Shown in pieces: positions 51,066-59,940 of a stretch of DNA of 64,000 nucleotides. Both the position numbers and the translations under genes were made by a program. Origin of the DNA: Mycobacteroides sp. CBMA 271 (GTDB lineage Bacteria; Actinomycetota; Actinomycetes; Mycobacteriales; Mycobacteriaceae); the NCBI RefSeq assembly GCF_009729205.1, contig NZ_VTHB01000004.1, positions 124,001 through 188,000 of the forward strand, given 5' to 3'. Position 1 is the stretch's first letter; each line of letters starts with the position of its first letter. The notes below the pieces were generated by a model. It had not been told where the DNA came from. It saw only the letters and a list, made by a program, of their open reading frames with translations, and made no database searches.

Positions 51066-52205
51066 ATGACGTTCTCGTCCGAGCATGAAGACTTCCGCAG
51101 CACCGTCCGCCGGTACTTCGAAGAGAAGATCAACCCCCACGTCGACGAGTGGGAACGCGAGCAGATGATGCCGCTGCACGATGTCATCTCCGATATGGCC
51201 AAACTCGGATTCGTGGGCCTGGAATACGACCCCGAGTACGGCGGCCAGGGCGCCGATCACCTCTTCACCCTGGTGCTTGCCGAAGAACTGGGCCGGGTGG
51301 ATCACGGATCTTTCCCGATGGCCTTCGGCGTGCACGTCGCGATGGCCACACCGTCCCTGCACAAGCACGGCAGTGACGCGCTCAAGCGCGAGTTCCTGGC
51401 ACCGGCCTTGACCGGCGAGCAGATCGCCGCCATCGCGGTGACCGAACCCGACGCCGGGTCCGATGTGGCCGCCATCAAGACCTCGGCGCGCCGTGACGGC
51501 GACGACTGGGTGATCAACGGTTCAAAGATGTTCATCACCAATTCAGTTCAGGCCGACTGGCTGTGCGTGTTGGCGCGCACTTCGGACGAGGGCGGCTACG
51601 GGGGGATGAGCCAGATCATCGTCCCGACCAAAACCCCGGGATATCAGGTTCGCAAGCTCGACAAGCTGGGCATGCACGCCTCCGACACGGGATTGATCAC
51701 CTTCGACGACGTGCGGGTGCCGGTGTCCAACACCATCGGCGAGATCGGGCGCGGCTTCCAGCAGCAGATGTCGCAGTTCGTGATGGAGCGCATGTTCGGC
51801 GCCTACGGCATCCCCGCCAGCGTGAACAGGGCGTTGCAGCGCACCAAGGAATATGCGTTGGCGCGGCACGTGTTCGGCAAGCCGCTCACCAAGAACCAGC
51901 ACCTGGCCTACCAGTACGCGGGACTTGCTGCGCGCGCCGACATGCTGGAGGTCTACAACCGCGATATCGCTGCCCGGTACATCGCGGGAGAGGACGTGAC
52001 GCGGAAGGTCACCATCGCCAAGCTCACCGCGGGGCCGTTGGTCCGCGAGGCCGGCGACTGGTGCCTGCAGGTGCACGGTGGCATGGGGTACATGACCGAG
52101 ACGTGGACGTCGCGATTCTTCCGGGATCAGCGGCTGCTGAGCATCGGCGGCGGCGCCGACGAGGTGATGATGCGGGTGCTGTCCCAAATCGACGGATTCG
52201 CTTAA
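51066..52205 (+). CDS. Acyl-CoA dehydrogenase
   Basis: 379 residues, FAD enzyme that makes trans-2-enoyl-CoA. Family signatures: AIAVTEPDAGSDVAAIKTSA (FAD-binding), WVINGSKMFITN, and the C-terminal LQVHGGMGYMTE...RDQRLLSIGGGADEVMMRVL. In the last segment the common catalytic Glu position in YxGT/GGGAxE is GGGADE, still acidic. I use the ATG at 51066, preceded by GAGAG; an ATG at 51051 has no site. Its TAA shares a base with the ATG of the next lipoprotein gene (TAATG), so the two are coupled. Confidence 0.9.
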   Translation: MTFSSEHEDFRSTVRRYFEEKINPHVDEWEREQMMPLHDVISDMAKLGFVGLEYDPEYGGQGADHLFTLVLAEELGRVDHGSFPMAFGVHVAMATPSLHKHGSDALKREFLAPALTGEQIAAIAVTEPDAGSDVAAIKTSARRDGDDWVINGSKMFITNSVQADWLCVLARTSDEGGYGGMSQIIVPTKTPGYQVRKLDKLGMHASDTGLITFDDVRVPVSNTIGEIGRGFQQQMSQFVMERMFGAYGIPASVNRALQRTKEYALARHVFGKPLTKNQHLAYQYAGLAARADMLEVYNRDIAARYIAGEDVTRKVTIAKLTAGPLVREAGDWCLQVHGGMGYMTETWTSRFFRDQRLLSIGGGADEVMMRVLSQIDGFA

Positions 52206-53146
52206 TGTTTCGCCGGGGGGTGGGGTTGCTGGTCCTGTTGTGCTTAGTCGGTCTTGCCCTCGCATGTACCGCCGATCGCACCAACGAGGCCAACCACGTC
52301 CGCGATGCCGTCGCGGCGATGCCGGGCGTGAAATCGGTGAACATGTCCTATGTCAACGATTTTGAGAACGGCCCCAATTTTCGGCTGACGCTGGACATGC
52401 CCGAGGCCAGCATCGAGGAGATCGTCGCCGTCGCCACACGCGTTCGCGACACCATGGGCGACGACTTCGACAAGCACCGGCAGCAAATTCAGTTCGACGT
52501 GGCTGCGAAGGCCATCGTCGAACGGCAGTCGTACGGGTACTCGGGCCAGACCGCCGATCTGGATCCTGACAGGGTCGGCTCCGACGCCGGGCTGGTCCGC
52601 AAGCTTGCGCCCATTGCTGGGGGTTCGACACTGTCGCGCGATACCAACGTGGGTTCCGAGCTGCGGACATGGCCCGTCGACAATCCCGATGCCGTTGCGC
52701 CGCAGGCGCTGCCGATACTGGCCGGAGAAGACCTGACGCTCCGAATCGAGTCGACAGACACCCATGTGCACGGCGCCTGGGTTCTGAAGCTGCCGTTGAC
52801 TGCCGAGCGGTGGCAGGAGCTGGCGCGGACACGCAACGCGATGCCGGCCACCGTGTATTCGGTGTTTGTGCAGGACGGCGCAATGAGGGAAATATCGGTG
52901 GGTCTGAGGGCGCCCGATACCGCAGCTCGCGATCTGACGGCTGTTATCGACGCCGTCGCGCCGACCGCCGACCGTAGGTTGACGGCGCAATGGCGAGTGT
53001 TGGGTGGACCGCCCACGTCGAAAGAGCCCTATGGCACGGACACCATATGTGGGCGGACTGGGCGGACCCCGCCGCCGCCATCGGCGTCCGACACCCAGTC
53101 GCTGCACAACTACCTCGAGGCGACGTACCAGCTGTGCGGTGCCTGA
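52205..53146 (+). CDS. Lipoprotein of unknown function
   Basis: 313 residues. Lipobox LALAC (Cys21) after a clean hydrophobic signal. The mature part starts with a small alpha/beta unit (VRDAVAAMPGVKSVNMSYVND, then FRLTLDMPEASIEEIVAVATRVRD) of a kind seen in other mycobacterial lipoproteins, followed by a longer beta-rich part and a C-terminal Cys pair (DTICGRT, TYQLCGA). No known family name. Starts inside the stop codon of the acyl-CoA dehydrogenase gene, so co-translated, though a functional link is not obvious. Confidence 0.8.
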   Translation: MFRRGVGLLVLLCLVGLALACTADRTNEANHVRDAVAAMPGVKSVNMSYVNDFENGPNFRLTLDMPEASIEEIVAVATRVRDTMGDDFDKHRQQIQFDVAAKAIVERQSYGYSGQTADLDPDRVGSDAGLVRKLAPIAGGSTLSRDTNVGSELRTWPVDNPDAVAPQALPILAGEDLTLRIESTDTHVHGAWVLKLPLTAERWQELARTRNAMPATVYSVFVQDGAMREISVGLRAPDTAARDLTAVIDAVAPTADRRLTAQWRVLGGPPTSKEPYGTDTICGRTGRTPPPPSASDTQSLHNYLEATYQLCGA

Positions 53147-53177
53147 TCTGGGAGCGCAGTCCGATGTGCCTGCCTAC

Positions 53178-53213
53178 GAGCGACAATCCGGCGGTGTCCC
53201 GAAATTGTCGTTC
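53178..53213. terminator. Hairpin between convergent genes
   Basis: GAGCGACAAT pairs with ATTGTCGTTC (10 bp, one G-U) across a 16-base loop. It starts 31 bases past the lipoprotein stop and reaches into the stop codon of the gene at 53212. Confidence 0.45.
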
Positions 53214-53826
53214 ATAGCCGGGCACTCAGGTCGCGCCCCAGATGGCGCAGGATGAAGTCGAGGTCTTGTCGACCGTCGGCCCCGGGGACGGCGCGTGCGA
53301 ACGGCGAGCCCTCCGTGGCGCGGATCTCGCCGTCGGGCACGGCCAGCGCAATCGGAATGGCCGCGGTGATTACGTCGTCGGGCAGCGTGAACGGCACGTC
53401 GATGCTCCGCGCCACATCCCATCCGTGTACGACGTAGTCGATGAAGTGGAAACCGATGGCCGTCGCCCCGGGAAACGAAGCGCCCGGGCCGAATTCGGGC
53501 AGCGCAAACGGCACGTCCAACACGCCATCGGTGGCGAATGCATCGAGCACGTCGTCGATGGCGTCGCGATAGGCACCCGCCGGATCGGTACGCACCGCGT
53601 CGACGACGGAGGCGGTATCCCACATCGTGAGGTCGTCGCCCGTGCCGCGGGCCGAGGCCGCGAAGCCGCGATGCTGGACGGTCATGTGGGCTAGCAGGTC
53701 GGCAACGGTCCACCCGGCGCACGGAGTCGGGCGGTGCAGGTCATCTGGGGTGACAGCCGAGACGATCTCGGCGGACGCAAGTACCGCGGTGCGATGGACG
53801 CCTCGAAGGTCGTGCAGCGTGTTCAT
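53212..53826 (-). CDS. TIGR03086-type metal-binding protein (DinB/mycothiol-dependent isomerase-like fold)
   Basis: 204 residues, four-helix DinB-like bundle. Candidate metal ligands: His in VADLLAHMTVQHRG (about residues 47-53) and HFIDYVVHGWDVARS (about 126-140). The CAGWTVADLLAHM segment is the signature of this actinobacterial group, some of whose members use mycothiol in isomerase or transferase reactions. The reaction here is unknown. The ATG at 53826 has TACGAT 6 bases upstream, so probably leaderless. Confidence 0.85.
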   Translation of the reverse strand: MNTLHDLRGVHRTAVLASAEIVSAVTPDDLHRPTPCAGWTVADLLAHMTVQHRGFAASARGTGDDLTMWDTASVVDAVRTDPAGAYRDAIDDVLDAFATDGVLDVPFALPEFGPGASFPGATAIGFHFIDYVVHGWDVARSIDVPFTLPDDVITAAIPIALAVPDGEIRATEGSPFARAVPGADGRQDLDFILRHLGRDLSARL

Positions 53827-53832
53827 GAACCT

Positions 53833-53838
53833 ATCGTA
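53833..53838 (-). promoter_or_regulatory. -10 element for leaderless DinB-like gene
   Basis: TACGAT followed by 6 bases and ATG at 53826. A short palindrome ACCTA-TCG-TAGGT (53829-53841) covers it and could be an operator. Confidence 0.45.
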
Positions 53839-53872
53839 GGTATACGCACATGATCTGGCAAGGTGTCGCCAC

Positions 53873-56356
53873 CTACACCTGCACGGTCACCGGCTGCACG
53901 CCCCAAATGTCCTCGCAGTACTCGGCGATGGCGCGGTCCGAGGAGAACTTGCCACTGCGCGCCGTGTTGAGGATCGACATCCGCGTCCATGCCGTCGCGT
54001 CGTGCCAAGCTTCAGACACGCGATCCTGGCACTCGATGTACGCGGAGTAGTCGGCCAGTACCAGGAACGGATCGTGGCCGCGTAGCGAGTCGACAACCGG
54101 CGCGAACACCGACGGATCGCCGTCCGAGAAGTGGCCGCCGGCAATCAGATCCAGCACCGCTCGCAGCTCGTCGTTCACATCGACGAAGTCCTCGGGCCGA
54201 TACCCGTCGTGCACCAGGCGCTGCACCTCGTCGACCGTCAGTCCGAACAGGAAGAAGTTCTCGGCCCCAGCCTCCTCGCGGATTTCCACATTGGCGCCGT
54301 CGAGGGTGCCGATTGTCAAAGCTCCGTTGAGCATGAACTTCATGTTCCCGGTGCCCGATGCTTCCTTGCCGGCCGTCGAAATCTGTTCCGACAGATCGGC
54401 GGCCGGGTAAATGAGATGCGCGCTCTTGACGTTGAAGTTCGGCAGGAACGCCACCTTCAGGTACTTGCTGACGTGCGGGTCGTTGTTCACGGTCTCCGCG
54501 ACGGCGTTGATGAGCTTGATGATCCGCTTGGCCATGAAGTACCCGGGCGCCGCCTTGCCGCCGAAAATGAAGGCGCGCGGCGCGATCTGCAGATCCGGGT
54601 TCTGCTTGAGCCGGTGATACAGCGTGACGATGTTGAGCACGCTGAGGTGCTGGCGCTTGTATTCGTGAATCCGCTTGACCTGGATGTCGAACATCCAGTT
54701 GGGGTCCAGCTGCACCCCGGTGGTCGCCTGGACGTACTCGGCGAGCCGGGCCTTGTTGAGGCGCTTGACCTCTCGCCACTGCATCCGGAACGACGAATCC
54801 TCGGCGTAGGGCTCCAGCTCGCGCAGTCGATTCAGATCGGTCAGCCAGCCGTCACCGATGGTGTCATCAAGTAGCTCCCGCAATCCCGGATTGGCCAACG
54901 CCAGGAACCTGCGCGGCGTGACCCCGTTGGTCTTGTTGCTGAACCGCTCGGGCCACAATTCGTAGAAGTCCTTGAGCACACTTTCTTTCAGCAGCTCCGA
55001 ATGCAGCGCGGCCACACCGTTGATGGCATGGCTGCCGACGGTGGCCAGGTGCGCCATTCGCACACTCTTGCCACCTTCTTCGCCGATGAGCGACATGCGA
55101 CGCAGCCGGGCGTCATCACCGGGGAAGCGGGCGCGCACCTCGTCGAGGAAGCGCCGGTTGATCTCGTAGATGATCTCCAGATGCCGGGGCAACGATTCGG
55201 CGAAAAGCCCCAACGGCCAGGTTTCCAACGCCTCGGGCAGCAGGGTGTGGTTGGTGTAGGCGAATGCCGCCACGGTAATTTCCCACGCCTCGTCCCAGCT
55301 CAGGTCGCGCTCGTCGAGAAGCAGTCGCATCAGCTCGGCGACACCGATGGACGGGTGAGTGTCGTTGAGCTGCATGGCGAATTGCTCTGCCAGTTCGGTG
55401 ACCGGACGCTCCGCGACGTCCTCCAGAATGTGCAACACCCGTTGCAGTGAGGAGGAGACGAAGAAGTGCTGCTGCAGCAGCCGCAACCGCTTACCGGCCT
55501 CGGGCTCGTCATTGGGGTAGAGCACCTTGGTGACGGTTTCGGAGGACACCTCATTCTCAACGGCCTTGTAGTAATCACCGGCGTTGAACGCGTCCAGTTC
55601 GAAGGACTGGACGGCCCGCGCGCTCCACAGGGTCAGCGTGTTGCAAGTGTTCACGCCGTAGCCCTGGATGGGGGTGTCGTAGGGGATGCCCTTGATCAGT
55701 CGCGCCGGCAGCCAGCGCACCCGGAAGTTGCCCTTCTCATCCAGGTACTGCTCGGTGCGTCCACCCCAGCCGACGAGGAAGTTCAGATCGGGTTTTGCGA
55801 TCTCCCAAGGGTTTCCGCTATCCAGCCAGTTGTCGGTCTTCTCGACCTGCCAGCCGTCGCGGATGCTCTGGTCGAAGATGCCGAACTCGTACCGGATGCC
55901 GTACCCGATGGCAGGGCGATCCAGGGTGGCCAGCGAGTCCATATAGCAGGCCGCCAGCCGCCCCAGGCCGCCGTTACCGAGCCCCGGCTCCTCTTCGCAT
56001 GCCAGCACCTCATCGAGGTCCTGACCCAGCGCCGACAGGGCGTCGCGGGCCGACTGCTCGATCTGCAGGTTCAGCAGGTTGTTGCCCAGCTGCGGACCCA
56101 TCAGGAACTCGGCGGACAGGTACACCGCCACCTTGCGGCTCAGATCTAGGTAGGTCTGCATGCTGGCGATCCAGCGCTGCTGCATGCGATCTCGGACCGC
56201 CAGAGCCAGCGCCCGGTAGTAGTGGTCGGGCGTCAACACGCTCGCCGGACGGCCTATCGAGTACCGCAGGTGATCGGTGATCGCCCGTTGCAGCGTGTCG
56301 GCATTCATGCCGGTGCGGGAGTGCTCGTCGTGATCAAGCTCGGCGGAATGCGTCAT
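53873..56356 (-). CDS. glgP: Glycogen/maltodextrin phosphorylase
   Basis: 827 residues. PLP-dependent phosphorolysis of alpha-1,4-glucan to glucose-1-phosphate. Family marks: SAEFLMGPQLGNNLLNL, the EEPGLGNGGLGRLAACYMDSLATL region, FNVKSAHLIYPAADLSEQIST, and the PLP-lysine site SGTGNMKFMLNGALTIGTLDG. I use the ATG at 56356 (GGTGA 4 bases upstream); the frame is open to a GTG at 56401 and there is an ATG further in, so the N-terminus is approximate. Provides glucose-1-phosphate from stored glycogen in the cytoplasm. No other glycogen genes are adjacent. Confidence 0.93.
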   Translation of the reverse strand: MTHSAELDHDEHSRTGMNADTLQRAITDHLRYSIGRPASVLTPDHYYRALALAVRDRMQQRWIASMQTYLDLSRKVAVYLSAEFLMGPQLGNNLLNLQIEQSARDALSALGQDLDEVLACEEEPGLGNGGLGRLAACYMDSLATLDRPAIGYGIRYEFGIFDQSIRDGWQVEKTDNWLDSGNPWEIAKPDLNFLVGWGGRTEQYLDEKGNFRVRWLPARLIKGIPYDTPIQGYGVNTCNTLTLWSARAVQSFELDAFNAGDYYKAVENEVSSETVTKVLYPNDEPEAGKRLRLLQQHFFVSSSLQRVLHILEDVAERPVTELAEQFAMQLNDTHPSIGVAELMRLLLDERDLSWDEAWEITVAAFAYTNHTLLPEALETWPLGLFAESLPRHLEIIYEINRRFLDEVRARFPGDDARLRRMSLIGEEGGKSVRMAHLATVGSHAINGVAALHSELLKESVLKDFYELWPERFSNKTNGVTPRRFLALANPGLRELLDDTIGDGWLTDLNRLRELEPYAEDSSFRMQWREVKRLNKARLAEYVQATTGVQLDPNWMFDIQVKRIHEYKRQHLSVLNIVTLYHRLKQNPDLQIAPRAFIFGGKAAPGYFMAKRIIKLINAVAETVNNDPHVSKYLKVAFLPNFNVKSAHLIYPAADLSEQISTAGKEASGTGNMKFMLNGALTIGTLDGANVEIREEAGAENFFLFGLTVDEVQRLVHDGYRPEDFVDVNDELRAVLDLIAGGHFSDGDPSVFAPVVDSLRGHDPFLVLADYSAYIECQDRVSEAWHDATAWTRMSILNTARSGKFSSDRAIAEYCEDIWGVQPVTVQV

Positions 56357-56430
56357 GTTGTCACCGTGCCATTGGATGGCGAGCTCGGCACCCACAAACA
56401 AGCGACCAGCAGGTTACGTCTCGGTGCGCC

Positions 56431-57405
56431 CTACGGGGTGACCACCACCCGCACCCCGGACGGCTCCTTCGCGGCCCAGACGGTGTCGATATCGGCCAGC
56501 GGCCGGGCCAGCGTCTGTAGGTGCAGGTCGCCGCTGTCGACCATGGCGAACAGCTTCGGCAGGGCCTCGACGCGAGCGCGCAGCAGCGCCTCCGGCGGGA
56601 CGCTGCCGATGCCGACCCCGCGCAGGGTGATGCCGGTGCTGCGAAGGGTAGAGGCGTTGACGCCGATGGTTTCTCCGGTCATCGCGCCGATCTGCACAAA
56701 ACGAGTGGCGTGGAAGTGCGCCGACGAGTGGCTGGCCGCCAGCGCAGTGAGGGTCTGCTCGGCGGGGGAGCCCCACAGATAGTCCAGCACCGCATCGAAG
56801 GGGCGCGCCGCGTGCTGTGCGGTGACGCTCTCGGTGAGGTCATCGCTGCCCAGCGCGATGACATCGTCGGCGCCCACCGTGCGCAGCCAGGCCAGCCGCT
56901 CAGTGTTGCGGCCCGCCACTGTCACATGTCCGGCCCCGAAGACGGACTTCGCCAGTTGCACCGCCAAGGATCCGGTGACGCCGGTACCGCCCAGCACCAA
57001 CACGCTCTGGCCGGGCTGTACCGCGGCGCCATGGGACAGCGCCAGCCAGGCGGATACTCCCGGATTGGGAATCGCGGCGGCGGTTACCGAGTCGACGTGC
57101 TCGGGTACCTCGATGGCCCCGGCGGGATACACGACGGTGCGCTCGGCCATCATGCCGTAGGGCGCGATGGCTCCGGCGTACACCCGCCTACCGTCGGAGA
57201 GCCTGGCCACCCCGTCGACGCCGGCGATGGCGGGAAGGCGAGTTTCCTTGCTGCTGTAGTGCGTTCCGGAGATGACGGCCCGGGTGAGGTTGGTCAGGGC
57301 GGAGGCTTCGACGGTGGCGACCTCGGCGCCCTCGGGGGCCTGTGGATCTGGGAAGTCCGTATAGGCGGGTTGTTGTCCCCACTCGTGCACGACCGCTGCC
57401 TTCAT
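56431..57405 (-). CDS. Zinc-independent MDR oxidoreductase (quinone oxidoreductase-like)
   Basis: 324 residues. GroES-like N-terminal half and Rossmann NADP-binding half (VLVLGGTGVTGSLAVQLAKSVFG). The Cys/His zinc ligands of alcohol dehydrogenases (GHE motif, Cys cluster) are absent, so it fits the quinone oxidoreductase type that reduces quinones or enones. The ATG at 57405 has GAGGAG upstream. Divergent from a MarR-family gene, with a MarR-type palindrome between them, so probably induced by a small aromatic or quinone through loss of MarR binding. Confidence 0.9.
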   Translation of the reverse strand: MKAAVVHEWGQQPAYTDFPDPQAPEGAEVATVEASALTNLTRAVISGTHYSSKETRLPAIAGVDGVARLSDGRRVYAGAIAPYGMMAERTVVYPAGAIEVPEHVDSVTAAAIPNPGVSAWLALSHGAAVQPGQSVLVLGGTGVTGSLAVQLAKSVFGAGHVTVAGRNTERLAWLRTVGADDVIALGSDDLTESVTAQHAARPFDAVLDYLWGSPAEQTLTALAASHSSAHFHATRFVQIGAMTGETIGVNASTLRSTGITLRGVGIGSVPPEALLRARVEALPKLFAMVDSGDLHLQTLARPLADIDTVWAAKEPSGVRVVVTP

Positions 57406-57431
57406 GCTCACTCCTCGCAGTTTCCCTGGAT

Positions 57432-57451
57432 ATGGTTTCTTTGGAAACAAT
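57432..57451. promoter_or_regulatory. Candidate MarR operator 1
   Basis: ATGGTTTC-TTTG-GAAACAAT: 8-base arms with one mismatch. It lies 27 bases from the oxidoreductase ATG. Confidence 0.6.
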
Positions 57452-57478
57452 GTACGGCGTGTGTCGGCGGATGGCAAT

Positions 57479-57497
57479 ATGGTTTCCATGAAAACCA
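57479..57497. promoter_or_regulatory. Candidate MarR operator 2
   Basis: TGGTTTCCATGAAAACCA (57480-57497) is a near-perfect 18-base palindrome sharing the half-site ATGGTTTC with operator 1, 47 bases away. It covers the marR start codon. Confidence 0.6.
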
Positions 57498-58000
57498 AGC
57501 TGGCGCTGATCGGCAGCATCAACACCCTGGTGGGCGCGGTGGGGGACAAGTTCGAGTCGGATGACGACGGGGACGCTGAGCGGGACTTCATGGCCGCGCG
57601 GTGCCCGCGCCGAATGGAACACCTCGTCAGGACCTTGCCGACGCTATCGCTACACCTGTTGGCGGTGATCGCCGACGGACCGGTCAGTGTGGTGGGTCTG
57701 GCCGCACGCTCGGGTCAGCTCAAGGGCACCGTGTCCAAGCACGTGCAGCGGCTGGTGGATGCGGGCTGGGTCGAGCGTGCGCCGATTCCCGGTAATCGCA
57801 AGGAGGTTGAGCTCAGTATGACCGCCGATGGGCGCACCGTCGCCGACGTACACCGCCAGCTGCACGACGAAATGGACAGCGGTATGCGCGATTTCCTGCA
57901 GCGGTATAGCAATGCCGAGCTGCAGGTTGTCGAGAAGGTGCTGCAGGATCTGCTGACCGCGGGCAAGGACGGTGTGCGAATTGCGGCGGCCGGACGGTAG
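57488..58000 (+). CDS. MarR-family transcriptional regulator
   Basis: 170 residues. Winged helix-turn-helix in the middle (LSLHLLAVIADGPVSVVGLAARSGQLKGTVSKHVQRLVDAGWVERAP; wing with NRKEVELSMTADGR) flanked by dimerisation helices. Starts MKTKLALIGS at 57488; an in-frame ATG at 57479 is also possible. Represses from the two ATGGTTTC palindromes, controlling itself and the divergent oxidoreductase. Ligand unknown. Confidence 0.88.
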   Translation: MKTKLALIGSINTLVGAVGDKFESDDDGDAERDFMAARCPRRMEHLVRTLPTLSLHLLAVIADGPVSVVGLAARSGQLKGTVSKHVQRLVDAGWVERAPIPGNRKEVELSMTADGRTVADVHRQLHDEMDSGMRDFLQRYSNAELQVVEKVLQDLLTAGKDGVRIAAAGR

Positions 58001-58032
58001 GCGCTGCTGTGACGGTTCCTGGCCAAGAATCT

Positions 58033-58617
58033 CTAGTCGAGCACCTTGATGGAAAGGGTGGGCTTGCGCGCCGTTCCGGGCGTCACTCGGTCCCAGGCGG
58101 CGTCGATGAGCGGCTGCAACAACATGTCGCCCATCTGTCGAACCAGCACGGAGACCACCTGAGTGGATTCCGCGCGGTCGGTGGGCGCCATACCCTCCTT
58201 GCGCAGGGTGGCCACCTCGTCCTGGGTCAGGCCGATCAGCGCGTCGAGCAGATGCATCTGTTCGACGGAAGGCTCTAGCACCGCTCTGCGCACATAGCTC
58301 GCGATCGGCGGGTTGGCCTCGAGCATGCGTCGCACTGCGCTATCACGGGCAGCAGCGAGCTTGCGCGGGTCCTCCTCTCCTTCGACGGAGCGAAGTGCGT
58401 CGACAAAGTAGTCGACTACCAATTGGTCCACGGCCTCACGCAGGCCCGCCTTGGTCTTGAAGTGGTGCTGCACCAGCCCCAGCGTCACCCCAGCCTCGGA
58501 TGCCACCGCGCGCAAGGAGATTCGCTCTTCGCCGTACTGGGCATATAAATCCAGCGCCGAATTGCGTATGCGTGCCTTCGCGGTGAGGTCATCGTCGGTC
58601 GCGCGCGGGTTTGCCAT
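58033..58617 (-). CDS. TetR-family transcriptional regulator
   Basis: 194 residues. N-terminal helix-turn-helix (about 12-58: ARIRNSALDLYAQYGEERISLRAVASEAGVTLGLVQHHFKTKAGL), then a helical ligand domain. The ATG at 58617 is preferred (AGGA 8 bases upstream); an ATG at 58626 is in frame. Divergent from an acyl-CoA dehydrogenase and thiolase pair, which it most likely represses in response to an acyl-CoA or its acid. Two palindromes lie in the shared promoter region. Confidence 0.88.
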   Translation of the reverse strand: MANPRATDDDLTAKARIRNSALDLYAQYGEERISLRAVASEAGVTLGLVQHHFKTKAGLREAVDQLVVDYFVDALRSVEGEEDPRKLAAARDSAVRRMLEANPPIASYVRRAVLEPSVEQMHLLDALIGLTQDEVATLRKEGMAPTDRAESTQVVSVLVRQMGDMLLQPLIDAAWDRVTPGTARKPTLSIKVLD

Positions 58618-58660
58618 ATGCCCCATCCTACCGCACCCCTTTACAAATGAATCTTAAACG

Positions 58661-58672
58661 ATACACTTGTAT
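58661..58672. promoter_or_regulatory. Candidate TetR operator
   Basis: ATACA-CT-TGTAT, a perfect 12-base palindrome 44 bases from the tetR ATG. Confidence 0.5.
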
Positions 58673-58701
58673 TGTCTGGACCGTATCGCTGAGTGCCGAC
58701 T

Positions 58702-58713
58702 TTTCGCGCGAAA
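58702..58713. promoter_or_regulatory. Second palindrome in tetR-acyl-CoA dehydrogenase region
   Basis: TTTCGCGCGAAA, a perfect 12-base palindrome about 56 bases upstream of the dehydrogenase start. Could be a second regulator site. Confidence 0.45.
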
Positions 58714-58768
58714 GTGCGACTATGCGGCGCAGAAACTCGACATTCGGCGTCAAAGATGGAGTGAAGAG

Positions 58769-59932
58769 ATGTCTGAACTGTTCCCCACCTACCGTGCGTC
58801 CTGGGAAACCGATGAGCACCGGGAGCTACGCAAGCACGCCAGGGAGTTTCTTCGCAGGGAATCCACACCTAACCAGGAGCGTTGGAGCGAGCAGCACCAG
58901 GTGGATCGGGAGTTTTGGAACAAGTTGGGAGACGCCGGGCTGCTTGGCCTGGACCTGCCCGAGGAATACGGCGGTGCCGGCGGTGATTTCGGGTACTGCG
59001 CCGTCGTCGCCGAGGAATTCGCGCTGGCACAGGACAACTCGTCGGGCTGGGGGGTGCACTCACCGATCGTCGCGCACTACATCAACAACTTTGGGAACGA
59101 CGAACAGAAACTACGTTGGATGCCCGGCATCGTTAGCGGTGACCTGGTGCTCGCGATTGCGATGACCGAGCCGGGTGCCGGGTCGGACCTACAAGCGGTG
59201 CGCACCATGGCGGTCCGCGACGGTGACCACTATGTCATCAACGGGTCGAAGACATTCATCTCCAACGGGACCCATTGCGATCTGCTCGTCATCGTGTGCA
59301 AGACCGATGCGTCGCAGGGGGCCGCCGGAGTGTCGCTGATTGTGGCCGAGACGAACGACGAGCTCAAGGGTTTCGAACGTGGACGCGTGCTGCAGAAGGT
59401 GGGGCAACACGGCCAGGACACCCGCGAGCTTTTCTTCACCGATATGCGGGTACCGGTGGCCAACCGACTGGGCCCGGAAGAGGGGCAGGGCTTCTATCAG
59501 TTGATGGATCAGCTTGCGCGTGAACGGCTCATCATCGGTTCGGGCTGCGCGGGCCTGGCGGAGAGCGCGGTGGTCGAGGCCATTAAATACACCAAGGAAC
59601 GTCAGGCATTCGGCAAGCCCATTATCAACTTCCAGAACACCAAGTTCCAGCTTGCTGAGCTCAAGGCCGAAGTGCTGTCGGTGAAGACCACGGTGGATTG
59701 GTGCATCCAGAACTACCTCGACGGTAACAACGATCCGGCCACCGCATCGATCGCGAAACTCGTCGCCACGGACAAGGCAGTCTCGATCGTGGACCGCTGC
59801 GTGCAGTTCTTCGGCGGCTACGGATACATGATGGAGTACCCGATCGCCAGGATGTATGCCGGTGCACGTGTCAACAAGATCTATGGGGGGACAAGCGAAA
59901 TCATGAAAGAAATCATCAGCCGCTCGCTCTAG
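58769..59932 (+). CDS. Acyl-CoA dehydrogenase
   Basis: 387 residues. FAD-enzyme signatures: [36 protein letters not shown], and [27 protein letters not shown], where YGGTSEIMK carries the typical C-terminal Glu-containing loop. ATG at 58769 with GGAG 7 bases upstream. The lipid-transfer thiolase gene follows after 8 bases, so together they form a short beta-oxidation unit, under the divergent TetR regulator. The substrate may be a branched or sterol-derived acyl-CoA (inference from the thiolase type). Confidence 0.93.
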   Translation: MSELFPTYRASWETDEHRELRKHAREFLRRESTPNQERWSEQHQVDREFWNKLGDAGLLGLDLPEEYGGAGGDFGYCAVVAEEFALAQDNSSGWGVHSPIVAHYINNFGNDEQKLRWMPGIVSGDLVLAIAMTEPGAGSDLQAVRTMAVRDGDHYVINGSKTFISNGTHCDLLVIVCKTDASQGAAGVSLIVAETNDELKGFERGRVLQKVGQHGQDTRELFFTDMRVPVANRLGPEEGQGFYQLMDQLARERLIIGSGCAGLAESAVVEAIKYTKERQAFGKPIINFQNTKFQLAELKAEVLSVKTTVDWCIQNYLDGNNDPATASIAKLVATDKAVSIVDRCVQFFGGYGYMMEYPIARMYAGARVNKIYGGTSEIMKEIISRSL

Positions 59933-59940
59933 GGAGAATC

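Noticed and set aside
49898..51202. 434-codon frame antisense to the second protease
   Set aside because: No recognisable domain and covers the protease and the small secreted gene, both well supported.
51563..52204. Long N-terminal extension of the lipoprotein gene
   Set aside because: The extension lies in another frame of the acyl-CoA dehydrogenase gene; the lipoprotein signal starts exactly at the ATG at 52205.
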